Part shown: in pieces, positions 52,311 through 61,475 of the stretch
Layout: every line of letters begins with the position of its first letter
Position numbering within the stretch: the first letter of the stretch is position 1
From: Dinoroseobacter sp034111085
GTDB taxonomy: Bacteria > Pseudomonadota > Alphaproteobacteria > Rhodobacterales > Rhodobacteraceae
Reading direction: 5' to 3'
DNA: 64,000 nucleotides
Assembly (NCBI GenBank): GCA_034111085.1
Contig: JAWUXZ010000027.1
Location: forward strand, 62,001 to 126,000
Made by a program: the position numbers and the translations under genes
The notes under the pieces: model-generated
Told to the model about the DNA's origin: nothing
What the model saw: only the letters and a program-made list of their open reading frames with translations
Database searches by the model: none

Positions 52311-53124
52311 GTCAGTCGAAATGCCGCGTCCCAAGATTATTGCGATAGCAAACCAAAAAGGCGGGGTTGGTAAAACGACGACCGCGATTAACCTTGGCAG
52401 CGCACTTGCCGAGCTTGGGAAGCGTGTTCTTGTGGTGGACCTTGATCCCCAAGGAAACGCATCCACCGGCCTTGGTGTTGGGGCAGATGATCGCGACAGC
52501 ACGACCTACGATATGTTGATCGACAATATGGCGCTGTCTGAGATTGTGCGGAAAACAGATGTCGAAAACCTATCCATCGCGCCCGCCACGACAGATCTTA
52601 GCTCAGCCGATATTGAGCTTGTCTCAAATGAAAAGCGCATTTTTCTGCTACATGACGCGCTTCGATCGGATGAAACCGCGGAGCTGGATTTTGACTATAT
52701 TCTGATCGATTGCCCCCCGTCACTTAACCTACTTACAGTTAACGCGATGGTTGCAGCGCATTCAGTGCTGGTCCCTTTACAAAGTGAGTTCTTCGCGCTG
52801 GAAGGCCTGTCCCAACTAATGTTGTCGATCCGCGAGGTCCGCCAGTCGGCCAATAAAAGCCTGCGGATCGAGGGCGTTGTCTTAACAATGTACGACAGCC
52901 GCAATAATCTGTCGAAGCAAGTGGAAGATGATGCACGCGAAAACCTTGGTAACTTGGTGTTCGATACGATCATTCCCAGAAACGTACGCGTTAGCGAAGC
53001 GCCATCATTTGCGATGCCAGTGCTCAGCTATGACCCAACATCGCGCGGGAGCTTGGCGTATCGAGAGCTTGCCGCAGAAGTTCTGAGGCGCCAAACTATC
53101 CCTGAAGAAGAGCCCACGAGCTGA
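52303..53124 (+). CDS. parA: Chromosome partitioning protein ParA
   Basis: 273 aa Walker-type partition ATPase that moves the ParB-parS complex. The deviant Walker A is KGGVGKTTT (signature Lys first), Walker A' is VVDLDPQGNASTG, and Walker B is LIDCPPSLNLL. It is the Soj-like chromosomal form without an N-terminal DNA-binding extension. The start is GTG 52303 (GGAG 9 bases upstream); ATG 52321 is possible. It overlaps the rsmG stop by eight bases and precedes parB by 14. Confidence 0.98.
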   Translation: MPKSVEMPRPKIIAIANQKGGVGKTTTAINLGSALAELGKRVLVVDLDPQGNASTGLGVGADDRDSTTYDMLIDNMALSEIVRKTDVENLSIAPATTDLSSADIELVSNEKRIFLLHDALRSDETAELDFDYILIDCPPSLNLLTVNAMVAAHSVLVPLQSEFFALEGLSQLMLSIREVRQSANKSLRIEGVVLTMYDSRNNLSKQVEDDARENLGNLVFDTIIPRNVRVSEAPSFAMPVLSYDPTSRGSLAYRELAAEVLRRQTIPEEEPTS

Positions 53125-53138
53125 GCGAGGACCATCGA

Positions 53139-54041
53139 ATGTCAGGACCTAAGAAGGAACGCCGTGGACTTGGGCGAGGGCTTACCGCCCTAATGGCAGA
53201 CGTAAATTTGCCAGATAATGTCGCGGGCGACCAGGGATCTGGTGCGCAGACTGTGGAGCTACCGGTTGAAGCGCTTCTGCCGAACCCCGACCAGCCACGG
53301 CGTGATTTCCGCGCAGAGGACCTCGAAAGCTTGGCAGCGTCGATCCGTCAAAAAGGTGTAATTCAACCTCTGATCGTCCGTGCTGTTACAGGGATGGCGC
53401 AGAAGTACCAGATTGTAGCCGGAGAGCGACGGTGGCGTGCAGCTCAGATGGCGCAGGTCCACATGGTTCCCGTGGTCGTTCGGGAGCTGACGGATGTGGA
53501 AGTTCTTGAAATCGCGATCATCGAAAACATCCAACGTGCTGACCTTAACGCGATTGAAGAAGCGCTCGGATATAAACAGCTGATGGACCGATTCGGCCAC
53601 ACGCAAGAAAAGATGGCCGAAGCGCTCGGGCGCAGTCGTAGCCACATCGCAAATCTTTTGCGCCTTTTGAACCTTCCATCTGACGTGCAGGAGCATTTAC
53701 GCGAAGGACGGCTATCACCTGGTCATGCGCGCGCCCTAATAACGGCGCCGAATGCCTCGGTTTTGGCCAGCGAAGTTGTTTCCAAGGGCATGTCAGTGCG
53801 CGAAACGGAACGCCTCGCGAAAATTTCGACGCTTAGCGGCGGAAAGGCAGCCCCAGCCGAAAGGCATGGTCCCGAGAAAGATGCCGATACCCGCGCGCTC
53901 GAGGGGGATCTATCTGCAACGCTTGGCATGAAGGTTGCAATTAACCACAGCGCGACTGGGGAACATGGTGTGGTGACCATTACCTATCGCGATCTGGAGC
54001 AGCTGGACGTGTTATGTCAGAGGTTGTCCGGGTTTAGTTAG
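53139..54041 (+). CDS. parB: Chromosome partitioning protein ParB
   Basis: 300 aa CTP-dependent DNA clamp that loads at parS and spreads. The N-terminal Arg/Gly-rich start GRGLTALM interacts with ParA. The CTPase motifs are AGERRWRAAQMA and EIAIIENIQRADLNAIEEA. The HTH is EKMAEALGRSRSHIANLLRLL and the C-terminal dimerisation domain follows a charged linker. Three parS sites lie within about 3.4 kb on either side. It ends 8 bases from the convergent hemW. Confidence 0.98.
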   Translation: MSGPKKERRGLGRGLTALMADVNLPDNVAGDQGSGAQTVELPVEALLPNPDQPRRDFRAEDLESLAASIRQKGVIQPLIVRAVTGMAQKYQIVAGERRWRAAQMAQVHMVPVVVRELTDVEVLEIAIIENIQRADLNAIEEALGYKQLMDRFGHTQEKMAEALGRSRSHIANLLRLLNLPSDVQEHLREGRLSPGHARALITAPNASVLASEVVSKGMSVRETERLAKISTLSGGKAAPAERHGPEKDADTRALEGDLSATLGMKVAINHSATGEHGVVTITYRDLEQLDVLCQRLSGFS

Positions 54042-54049
54042 GAAGGCGC

Positions 54050-55207
54050 TTAGTCGATCAACAGCTCTCGAAGAATGGCGTTGAGGACCAACCGACCGTT
54101 CGCTGTTGTGCTCAAGTTCCCGTTTTCAAACGTCACCAACCCATTTTCGGCCAGCGCATTTATCTTAATCTTGGAAATCTCTTGATCACGCATCGCATCA
54201 ACCTTCGCCAGTTCCACCCCCGCGCGTAATCGCAAGCCCATCATCAGAACTTCATCGGACCTATCGTGGAGCGTTAATCCTTCACGTGGAAGCTCAGGGG
54301 ATGTTTCACGTGAAACATCGGCCAACCAAGCCGCCGGCATGCGTTTTTCCTCGGTGGCCCAGACAGCACCCGCTGAAGTCAGCCTTCCATGCGCCCCTGG
54401 GCCAACACCCATATAATCGCCACCACGCCAGTAGATCAGGTTATGACGCGATTCCTGACCGACACGCGCATGATTGGACACTTCATATCCCGGCAGGCCT
54501 TCAGCTTCGCAAAGCGCCTGCGTCATTTCAAACAGCGTCACTGACCGATCTTCATCGGGCAACCCGAGCAGTCCACCGACCGCATGGCGCGCAGCAAACG
54601 CTGTCCCGTCCTCCACAGTCAGTTGATACAGCGATAGGTGGTCTGTCCCGAGTGCCAACGCCCGCCCAAGTTCAGTCTGCCAATCTGCCTCACGTTGGTT
54701 TTGCCGCGCATAGATCAGATCAAAGCTCACGCGATCAAAGGTGTTTTGCGCCAGCTCAACCGCCTTCAAAGCATCATCAACCGAATGCAGTCGCCCCAGC
54801 GCGCGGAGGTCAGTATCGTCGAGTGCCTGAACGCCAAGTGAGACCCTGTTGACGCCTGCAGCCCGATAGCCACGAAAACGACCAGCCTCTACAGAGGTAG
54901 GGTTAGCCTCTAGGGTAATTTCAAGATCGTTCACGCATCGCCATAGTCGCTGAACTTTATCGAGGATCGCCCCAACCAGTGCAGGGTCCATCAGCGAAGG
55001 CGTTCCGCCACCGAAATAGACGGTCTCTAGTATGCGGTCGCCTGTTTCCGCGGCTAGGCGGTCAAGGTTCCAAAGAAACCCGCGCGCCCATGCGTCCTGA
55101 TCAACCTTTGCAGAAACATGGCTGTTGAAGTCACAATATGGGCATTTTGCTTGGCAAAACGGCCAATGAACATAAAGACCAAGGCCGCCTGTACGCAGAT
55201 CGCCCAT
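54050..55207 (-). CDS. hemW: Haem chaperone HemW (radical SAM)
   Basis: 385 aa. Radical-SAM protein formerly annotated as oxygen-independent coproporphyrinogen oxidase; HemW binds haem and inserts it into respiratory proteins. The cluster motif is CQAKCPYCDF (CxxxCxxC) followed by HVSA; the missing HemN-type fourth Cys after the CxxC supports HemW. The C-terminal HemN_C domain is clear. A parS site (54302-54317) lies in the frame and encodes DVSRET. ATG 55207 lies in a TGATG overlap with the RidA gene. Confidence 0.95.
   Translation of the reverse strand: MGDLRTGGLGLYVHWPFCQAKCPYCDFNSHVSAKVDQDAWARGFLWNLDRLAAETGDRILETVYFGGGTPSLMDPALVGAILDKVQRLWRCVNDLEITLEANPTSVEAGRFRGYRAAGVNRVSLGVQALDDTDLRALGRLHSVDDALKAVELAQNTFDRVSFDLIYARQNQREADWQTELGRALALGTDHLSLYQLTVEDGTAFAARHAVGGLLGLPDEDRSVTLFEMTQALCEAEGLPGYEVSNHARVGQESRHNLIYWRGGDYMGVGPGAHGRLTSAGAVWATEEKRMPAAWLADVSRETSPELPREGLTLHDRSDEVLMMGLRLRAGVELAKVDAMRDQEISKIKINALAENGLVTFENGNLSTTANGRLVLNAILRELLID
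54302..54317 (+). promoter_or_regulatory. parS site 3 (ParB-binding palindrome)
   Basis: Perfect TGTTTCACGTGAAACA inside hemW, 261 bases after parB ends. A decayed match (TTCACGTG core with flanking mismatches) precedes it at 54281-54288. Confidence 0.95.
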
Positions 55208-55590
55208 CACGCGCCCTTAAAGGCTGTGACCTCAACTTCATAGAGCATCTCTGGCTCCATCAAGTCCGCCAACACCATCGTGGCGGCAGGGCGTATGTTA
55301 CGAAGCGCGTCGCCGATTGCGGGCGTCGCCGTTTCAACCAACGATCTATCCGCAATATAATGCACAACACGCACAATATGCTGTGGCTCAAAACCTGCTT
55401 CCAACAATACCTTGTGGACTGTCGCAAAGCTCTGAGTCACCTGCTCGGCCACACCGTTCGCAATCTTCATCGTGTCATAGTCATAGCCGGTTACGCCGGA
55501 CATGAAGCACCAGTCGCCCTGAATAACAGCGCGCGAGTAGCTTAGCGCCTCTTCAAATGGCGATCCGGTGGAAAGGGAGCGGCGGCTCAT
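55207..55590 (-). CDS. RidA family (YjgF/Rid) protein
   Basis: 127 aa, trimeric RidA fold. The family traits are SRAVIQGDWCFMSGVTG near the N-terminus and the C-terminal YEVEVTAFKG. The catalytic Arg of active RidA enamine/imine deaminases would be expected near NIRPAATMV, where IRPA provides an Arg, but this may be an Rid1-7 subclass of uncertain activity. Overlaps rdgB by 4 bases (ATGA) and hemW by 1, within the operon rph-rdgB-ridA-hemW. Confidence 0.9.
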   Translation of the reverse strand: MSRRSLSTGSPFEEALSYSRAVIQGDWCFMSGVTGYDYDTMKIANGVAEQVTQSFATVHKVLLEAGFEPQHIVRVVHYIADRSLVETATPAIGDALRNIRPAATMVLADLMEPEMLYEVEVTAFKGA

Positions 55591-56204
55591 GGCGAGCCCT
55601 CCGCGAACACTTTGACCAGACCCTCGAACGCGCGCGCTCGGTGGCTGATGCGGTTCTTTTCCCAGCGATCCATCTCGCCAAAAGTGATGTCGTAGCCATC
55701 AGGCTGGAAGATCGGATCATAGCCGTGACCCTGCGCACCGCGCATTGGCCAAACCACACAACCCGGCATCCTGCCTTCGAACACCTCATCATGTCCATCA
55801 GGCCAAGCCAAAACGAGCGTGCAACAGAACCGAGCGGTCCGGGGATGTGCTGCACCCAAGGCCTCCAGCTTTTCGTGGGTCACACGCATAGCCATCTCGA
55901 AATCGCGTCCGTTCGGCGTTTCCGCCCAATCGGCCGTGAAGACGCCCGGCGCACCGTCCAGCGCATCAATTTCGATCCCGGAATCGTCGGCCAAAGCGGG
56001 CAGGCCAGTCGCCTGGGCCGCTGCATGCGCCTTGATCCGCGCGTTCCCAACGAAGGTGGTCTCAGTCTCGTCCGGCTCGGCCAGCCCGAGCGCGCCCGCA
56101 GACACTGCCTCCACCCCGAAGGGTGTTAGCAGCGCTGCGATTTCAACGAGTTTTCCCGCATTATGGGTCGCCACCACCAGCTTTTGGTCAGTAAATCGCC
56201 GCAT
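55587..56204 (-). CDS. rdgB: dITP/XTP pyrophosphatase RdgB
   Basis: 205 aa. Hydrolyses non-canonical purine nucleotides (dITP, XTP), preventing their incorporation in DNA. Family blocks are LVVATHNAGKLVEI, the active-site DDSGIEIDALDG, GYDPIFQPDGYDITFGEM and a C-terminal KNRISHRARAF. It overlaps rph by 1 base and the RidA gene by 4. Confidence 0.97.
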   Translation of the reverse strand: MRRFTDQKLVVATHNAGKLVEIAALLTPFGVEAVSAGALGLAEPDETETTFVGNARIKAHAAAQATGLPALADDSGIEIDALDGAPGVFTADWAETPNGRDFEMAMRVTHEKLEALGAAHPRTARFCCTLVLAWPDGHDEVFEGRMPGCVVWPMRGAQGHGYDPIFQPDGYDITFGEMDRWEKNRISHRARAFEGLVKVFAEGSP

Positions 56205-56917
56205 TAGCTGACAGCCGCTTTCTGTGCGGCAACCAACTCAGCAACGCCGATGTCAGCGAAATCCATCAATGTATTCAACGCCTCTCGCGAAAATGGCGCG
56301 CCCTCGGCTGAGCCTTGAACCTCGATCAGACCACCCGTTCCGGTCATCACGAAGCTTGCATCGGTCCCAGCTTCGCTATCCTCGGCATAATCCAGATCAA
56401 GCACGGGCTGCCCGGCATAGATACCACAGCTGACAGCGGCCACATGATCGGTAAGCGGATCGCTGATCACGTCGCCCGCCTTCATCAGCTTATTCACAGC
56501 CAAGCGCAGCGCCACCCAAGCGCCGGTGATGGACGCGCAACGTGTCCCGCCATCGGCTTGGATCACGTCGCAATCAATGCTGATCTGCCGCTCGCCAAGC
56601 GCCACGCGATCGACGCCCGCACGCAAGGATCGCCCGATCAGACGCTGAATTTCCTGTGTCCGCCCGCTCTGCTTGCCTTGGGCAGCTTCGCGACGCCCAC
56701 GCGTGTGTGTAGCGCGCGGCAGCATCCCGTATTCCGCTGTCACCCAGCCAAGACCTGAGTTCTTCAGAAACGGAGGAACGCGCTGCTCAAGTGACGCACT
56801 GCACAGCACATGCGTCTCGCCCATCTTGATCAGGCAAGAACCCTCGGCGTACCGCATCACGCCAGGTTCGATTGAAATCGAGCGCATTTCGTTTACTTGA
56901 CGACCAGAGGGGCGCAT
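56204..56917 (-). CDS. rph: Ribonuclease PH
   Basis: 237 aa phosphorolytic exoribonuclease that trims tRNA 3' ends. Signatures are MRPSGRQVNEMRSISIEPGV at the N-terminus, AEYGMLPRATHTRGRREA, and IDCDVIQADGGTRCASITGA. It leads the rph-rdgB-ridA-hemW operon and is divergent from hrcA over 120 bases, an order also conserved in other alphaproteobacteria. Confidence 0.98.
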   Translation of the reverse strand: MRPSGRQVNEMRSISIEPGVMRYAEGSCLIKMGETHVLCSASLEQRVPPFLKNSGLGWVTAEYGMLPRATHTRGRREAAQGKQSGRTQEIQRLIGRSLRAGVDRVALGERQISIDCDVIQADGGTRCASITGAWVALRLAVNKLMKAGDVISDPLTDHVAAVSCGIYAGQPVLDLDYAEDSEAGTDASFVMTGTGGLIEVQGSAEGAPFSREALNTLMDFADIGVAELVAAQKAAVS

Positions 56918-57037
56918 ATGTTCATCCTTTATCTTAAGTTGGGCGCAGATACGCGCGCAGGGGGTCGAAATGCAAGTCTGATTGACGCCCGCGCATGCAC
57001 CCCGTTAGATCGCAGAACATGGACTTAGACAGGCAAA

Positions 57038-58105
57038 ATGGACGAGAAACTCAGCCTTCCGACTGATATGAACGACCGCTCGCGCGAGGTGTTTCGTCGT
57101 GTCGTTGAAAGCTATCTCGAAAGTGGTGATCCGGTGGGCAGTCGTACGCTGACCCGCACAATGACCGAAAAGGTCTCAGCCGCCACTATCCGCAATGTCA
57201 TGCAGGACCTCGAATATTTGGGGCTGCTCGGCTCGCCGCATGTTTCGGCGGGACGTATTCCAACGCAACTTGGCCTGCGTATGTTTGTCGACGGTCTTCT
57301 TGAGATCGGTGATGTTGACGAAGCCGACCGCGAACAGATGGACCAAACTGCGCAGGGCCAAACGGAGGTCTCGACGCTTCTGGATCGCGTTGGCTCGACG
57401 CTGTCGGGCATCACGCGAGGGGCCAGCCTCGTTCTGACGCCCAAGCATGAAGCGCCGATTAAGCACCTCGAATTTGTCTCTCTCGACCCCTCGCGCGCCC
57501 TTGTAGTGTTGGTTTTTGCGGTTGGTCACGTCGAAACTCGTCTGTTCACGCCACCGCCTGGGCCAACGCCCTCGTCAATGCGCGAAGCGGCCAATTTCCT
57601 CAATGCCATCGCCGAGGGTCGCACCCTGTCTGAGCTGAGCGCTGCAACCTCGATGGAGATCAAGCGCCACCGCCAAGAACTCAACAGCCTCGCGACCCAG
57701 CTTGTGGAAATGGGGTCCGCTATCTGGGACACGGGTACAGGCACCGAAATTGATGCTCGTTTGATCGTGCGCGGACGCTCCAACTTGCTGGACGAGGGCG
57801 CGGACCCCGCAGATCTAGAACGCGTGCGCGAGCTGTTTGATGACCTTGAACGTAAGCGCGATATTGCCGAATTCCTGTCTCTGACCGAACAAGGCGACGG
57901 TGTGCGCATTTTTATCGGGTCTGAGAACAAGTTGTTCTCACTTTCGGGTTCCTCTCTGGTTGTCTCTCCCTATATGAACGCTGACCGTAAGATCATTGGT
58001 GCCGTCGGGGTCATCGGACCCACCCGTCTAAACTACGGACGGATCGTGCCAATCGTGGATTATACCGCACAGCTGGTTGGACGGCTGCTGACGGATCGAG
58101 GCTAG
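57038..58105 (+). CDS. hrcA: Heat-inducible transcription repressor HrcA
   Basis: 355 aa. Represses chaperone operons by binding the CIRCE element, modulated by GroEL. The N-terminal winged helix contains EVFRRVVESYLESGDPVGSRTL and VSAATIRNVMQDLEYLGLL; the signature HVSAGRIPTQLGLR follows. The C-terminal region ends with a VVSPYMNADRKIIGAVGVIGPTRLNYGRIVPIVDY block. No CIRCE (TTAGCACTC-N9-GAGTGCTAA) is apparent upstream, so its own operon may not be self-regulated that way. grpE follows after 13 bases. Confidence 0.97.
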   Translation: MDEKLSLPTDMNDRSREVFRRVVESYLESGDPVGSRTLTRTMTEKVSAATIRNVMQDLEYLGLLGSPHVSAGRIPTQLGLRMFVDGLLEIGDVDEADREQMDQTAQGQTEVSTLLDRVGSTLSGITRGASLVLTPKHEAPIKHLEFVSLDPSRALVVLVFAVGHVETRLFTPPPGPTPSSMREAANFLNAIAEGRTLSELSAATSMEIKRHRQELNSLATQLVEMGSAIWDTGTGTEIDARLIVRGRSNLLDEGADPADLERVRELFDDLERKRDIAEFLSLTEQGDGVRIFIGSENKLFSLSGSSLVVSPYMNADRKIIGAVGVIGPTRLNYGRIVPIVDYTAQLVGRLLTDRG

Positions 58106-58118
58106 GAAAGAAAGCGTC

Positions 58119-58715
58119 ATGGCGACTCCCAAAGAAGACAATATTTTTGACGAAATCGTGGATGCGGCTGCGGCTGAAGCTGCGCCGCAAGAACCGTTCA
58201 TCGACATGACACAGCTCGCTGACGAGCCTGTCGAGGACGAGATGCATGCCAGCATCACTGCCATCATCGACGAGCGGGACGAGCTGAAAGACCGCCTGCT
58301 GCGCTCGCTCGCGGAAGCTGAGAATATCCGCAAACGCGGTGACCGGGATCGTCGCGAGGCCGAGCAGTTTGGCGGCACGAAGCTGTCGCGCGATATGCTT
58401 CCGGTTTACGACAATCTCAAGCGCGCGCTCGATGCGGCGGGCGAAGATGTCAGCGGCGGCGAGAAAGCGGTGCTTGACGGGGTAGAGTTGACCATGCGCG
58501 AGCTGCTCAACATCTTCTCCAAGCACGGCATCACTCGGATTGAGCCGCAGGAAGGCGACACGTTCGATCCGCAGCGGCATCAGGCGATGTTTGAAGCGCC
58601 GGTGCCAGATGTGCCAAAGGGTGGCATCATACAGGTGATGACGGCGGGCTTCTTGCTGCATGACCGCCTCTTGCGTCCTGCGCAGGTTGGCGTGTCCTCG
58701 CAGCCAGCGTCCTAG
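58119..58715 (+). CDS. grpE: Nucleotide exchange factor GrpE
   Basis: 198 aa partner of DnaK that releases ADP. A charged, acidic N-terminus leads to a long helical coiled coil (about 45-100, ELKDRLLRSLAEAENIRKRGDRDRREAE). The beta domain holds DTFDPQRHQAMF and GFLLHDRLLRPAQVGVS. The operon with hrcA is the standard order. The stop overlaps that of mutS on the other strand by 4 bases. Confidence 0.97.
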   Translation: MATPKEDNIFDEIVDAAAAEAAPQEPFIDMTQLADEPVEDEMHASITAIIDERDELKDRLLRSLAEAENIRKRGDRDRREAEQFGGTKLSRDMLPVYDNLKRALDAAGEDVSGGEKAVLDGVELTMRELLNIFSKHGITRIEPQEGDTFDPQRHQAMFEAPVPDVPKGGIIQVMTAGFLLHDRLLRPAQVGVSSQPAS

Positions 58716-61336
58716 GGCATTAGGCCCTTCATTTCGTAGATCAGGGCGAGCGCCTCTTTCGGGGTTAGCTCATCCGGTAAAATGCCCTTAAGCCGCGCCT
58801 CCACCTCGGACGGCGCGGCTTTTGCTTGCGGGGCGCGCGAAGGCGTTGCGGAAAACAGCGGTAGGTCGTCGATGATTTGCGCCTTGCCCGTCTCAGCCGC
58901 CCCGGATTCGAGCTTTGCAAGGATGTCGCGCGCGCGGACTGTCACCGCCTCTGGAAGCCCGGCCAACTTGGCGACCTGCACCCCGTAAGATCTGTCTGCG
59001 GCTCCTTTGGTCACTTCATGCAGGAAAATCACGTCGCCGTCCCATTCCTTGACCCGCACAGTGGCGTTATCGACCCGGTCCAGCTTGGCCGACAGTGCGG
59101 TAAGCTCATGATAATGCGTGGCAAATAAGGCCCGGCAATCATTGATTTCATGCAAATATTCAAGCACCGCCCACGCAATCGACAGTCCATCATAGGTCGC
59201 CGTTCCGCGCCCGATCTCGTCGAGGATCACCAAAGCGCGCGCATCGGCTTGGTTGAGGATCGCTGCGGTCTCGACCATTTCCACCATGAAAGTTGACCGC
59301 CCGCGCGCCAGATCATCGGACGCGCCGACGCGGCTGAACACTTGGCTGACCATCCCGATATGCGCGCGCCGTGCAGGCACGAAGCTGCCCATCTGCGCGA
59401 GGATCGCGATTAACGCATTCTGGCGTAGAAAGGTCGATTTGCCCGACATATTCGGCCCAGTCAGAAGCCAGATTGCGGCTGGATCACGCGACAGATCGCA
59501 ATCATTGGCGATAAATGGCGTGCCACTTTTGGATTGTAGCGCGGCTTCGACCACCGGATGTCGCCCGCCTTGGATCGCAAAGGCGCGGCTGGCGTCGATC
59601 AGGGGCCGGCTCCAGTCGGCGCGGTGCGCCAGATCGGCAAGGGCGGCGGTGACGTCCAGTTCGGCAAGCGCACGGGCGAGGGTCGCAAGACGCGCGTGTT
59701 CTGCCAAAACGGCTTTGCACAATGCCCCAAACATCTCCGTCTCGATCGCCAAGGCGCGCGCTCCGGCATTGAGGATTTTCGTTTCCATCTCGCCCAATGC
59801 CACGGTGGTAAACCGCACTGCGTTCGCGGTGGTCTGGCGGTGGATAAACGCCTCGCTAAGCGGCGGGGCGAGCATCTTCTTAGCATGGGCGGCGGATGTC
59901 TCGATAAAGTAGCCAAGAACGTTATTATGTTTAATTTTCAACGCACTAATTTCGGCCCGCTTGGCGTAATCGCTCTGCATTCCCGCAATCACGCTGCGCC
60001 CTTCGTCCCGCAGGCGTCGGGCCTCATCCAGATCGGGGTTCACGCCCGCTGCAATCGCACCGCCATCGCGTAGATACACAGGCGGCTCGGGCGCAAGCTC
60101 TCGGCCCAACAATGCGCTGAGCGTATCAAATCCATCCAGATCGTTCTTCACCGCCTGCAACCCGTCGGGCATGTCCTTCGGAAGCAGCGCCCGGATCGTA
60201 TTGGCCTCGGTCAGCGCTGTGCGCAAAGCCGCCAAATCACGCGGACCGCCCCGGTCGAGCGCGAGACGCGATAAAGCGCGCTCTAGATCGGGGGTTTTGC
60301 GCAAATGGGCACGCAAATCGTCGCGTATGGCTGAGGTGTCGACCAAAAGTGCCACTGCATCTTGGCGCCCTTGAATGGTCTCAAGCTGAGTAGACGGGGC
60401 GGACAAGCGCCGTTCCAACAGGCGCGCCCCACCAGCCGTCACGCTGCGGTCGATCACCGACAAAAGCGAGCCTGCGCGGCTGCCGCTTAATGTTCGCGTT
60501 AGCTCCAGATTGCGCCGCGTGGCCGCGTCGATCTGGAGAACCCGTTCTGCCATTTCGCGCTGTGGCGCACGTAGTAGCGGCAGTTTGCCCTTCTGCGTCA
60601 GGTCCAGATAGGCGACGACTGCGCCCAAAGCGGCCTCTTCCGCGCGGGTAAAATTGCCGAATGCGTCCAGTGTGGCGACCTCAAACAACGTGCACAACCG
60701 CGCGCGCCCTTCGGTGCTGTCGAAGCTGGCGCGGGCAAGCTCGGTGACGGAGATACCCATCTCATCGGCCAGATCGTGCAGATCAATCGGTGCGGGATCT
60801 GGCAGCAACAATTCGCTGGGGGCGAGGCGCGCTAGGTCAGGCCCAAGGCGCGCGCGCGGGCAAACCATCGAATGAAACGCCCCGGTTGAGATATCGACCC
60901 ATGCCAGCGCGGCCCCGTCACGGATTTGCGCGTATGCGGCGAGGTAGTTGTGGCTGCGCGCCTCCAGCAGGCTGTCTTCGGTCAAGGTGCCGGGGGTGAC
61001 GACGCGGGTCACGGCGCGGTGGACGACTGACTTTGCGCCGCGCTTTTTGGCCTCGGCTGGGTTTTCCATCTGCTCGCAGACCGCGACCCGAAACCCTTTG
61101 CGGATTAACGTTAACAGATAGCCCTCGGCAGCGTGAACCGGGACGCCGCACATTGGGATATCTTTGCCCTCGTGCTGGCCGCGTTTGGTGAGCGCGATAT
61201 CCAGAGCCTCGGCCGCGGCGACCGCATCGTCAAAGAACATCTCGTAGAAGTCGCCCATCCGGTAGAACAACAGCGCACCTTCATGCTCTGCCTTGATCTC
61301 CAGAAACTGCGCCATCATTGGCGTTACTTTGTTCAT
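58712..61336 (-). CDS. mutS: DNA mismatch repair protein MutS
   Basis: 874 aa. Recognises base mismatches and small loops. The mismatch-binding N-terminal domain has the FYxM-type motif (LLFYRMGDFYEMFFDDA). The ATPase domain has Walker A TGPNMSGKST, Walker B region LVILDEIGRGTATYDG and the trans-acting FATHYHELTAL. The start is ATG 61336, preceded by a G-rich run; an upstream extension to 61492 lacks similarity. It is divergent from the malic enzyme gene and has its own promoter in the 139-base gap. Confidence 0.98.
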   Translation of the reverse strand: MNKVTPMMAQFLEIKAEHEGALLFYRMGDFYEMFFDDAVAAAEALDIALTKRGQHEGKDIPMCGVPVHAAEGYLLTLIRKGFRVAVCEQMENPAEAKKRGAKSVVHRAVTRVVTPGTLTEDSLLEARSHNYLAAYAQIRDGAALAWVDISTGAFHSMVCPRARLGPDLARLAPSELLLPDPAPIDLHDLADEMGISVTELARASFDSTEGRARLCTLFEVATLDAFGNFTRAEEAALGAVVAYLDLTQKGKLPLLRAPQREMAERVLQIDAATRRNLELTRTLSGSRAGSLLSVIDRSVTAGGARLLERRLSAPSTQLETIQGRQDAVALLVDTSAIRDDLRAHLRKTPDLERALSRLALDRGGPRDLAALRTALTEANTIRALLPKDMPDGLQAVKNDLDGFDTLSALLGRELAPEPPVYLRDGGAIAAGVNPDLDEARRLRDEGRSVIAGMQSDYAKRAEISALKIKHNNVLGYFIETSAAHAKKMLAPPLSEAFIHRQTTANAVRFTTVALGEMETKILNAGARALAIETEMFGALCKAVLAEHARLATLARALAELDVTAALADLAHRADWSRPLIDASRAFAIQGGRHPVVEAALQSKSGTPFIANDCDLSRDPAAIWLLTGPNMSGKSTFLRQNALIAILAQMGSFVPARRAHIGMVSQVFSRVGASDDLARGRSTFMVEMVETAAILNQADARALVILDEIGRGTATYDGLSIAWAVLEYLHEINDCRALFATHYHELTALSAKLDRVDNATVRVKEWDGDVIFLHEVTKGAADRSYGVQVAKLAGLPEAVTVRARDILAKLESGAAETGKAQIIDDLPLFSATPSRAPQAKAAPSEVEARLKGILPDELTPKEALALIYEMKGLMP

Positions 61337-61475
61337 TCTGCCCCCCTGGCCTTGCTTTAGCTTAAAACCGGACGCGAAGCGCCGAAAGCCCGTATTCCGT
61401 TCTGTCCACAAGCTGTTGTCGTCTGGGGATGAGCGGGCTACACAGAATTCTCGGACATAAAAGGACAGACAGGCG

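Noticed and set aside
54281..54288. TTCACGTG core 21 bases before parS site 3
   Set aside because: Five of the 16 parS positions differ; more likely chance or decay.
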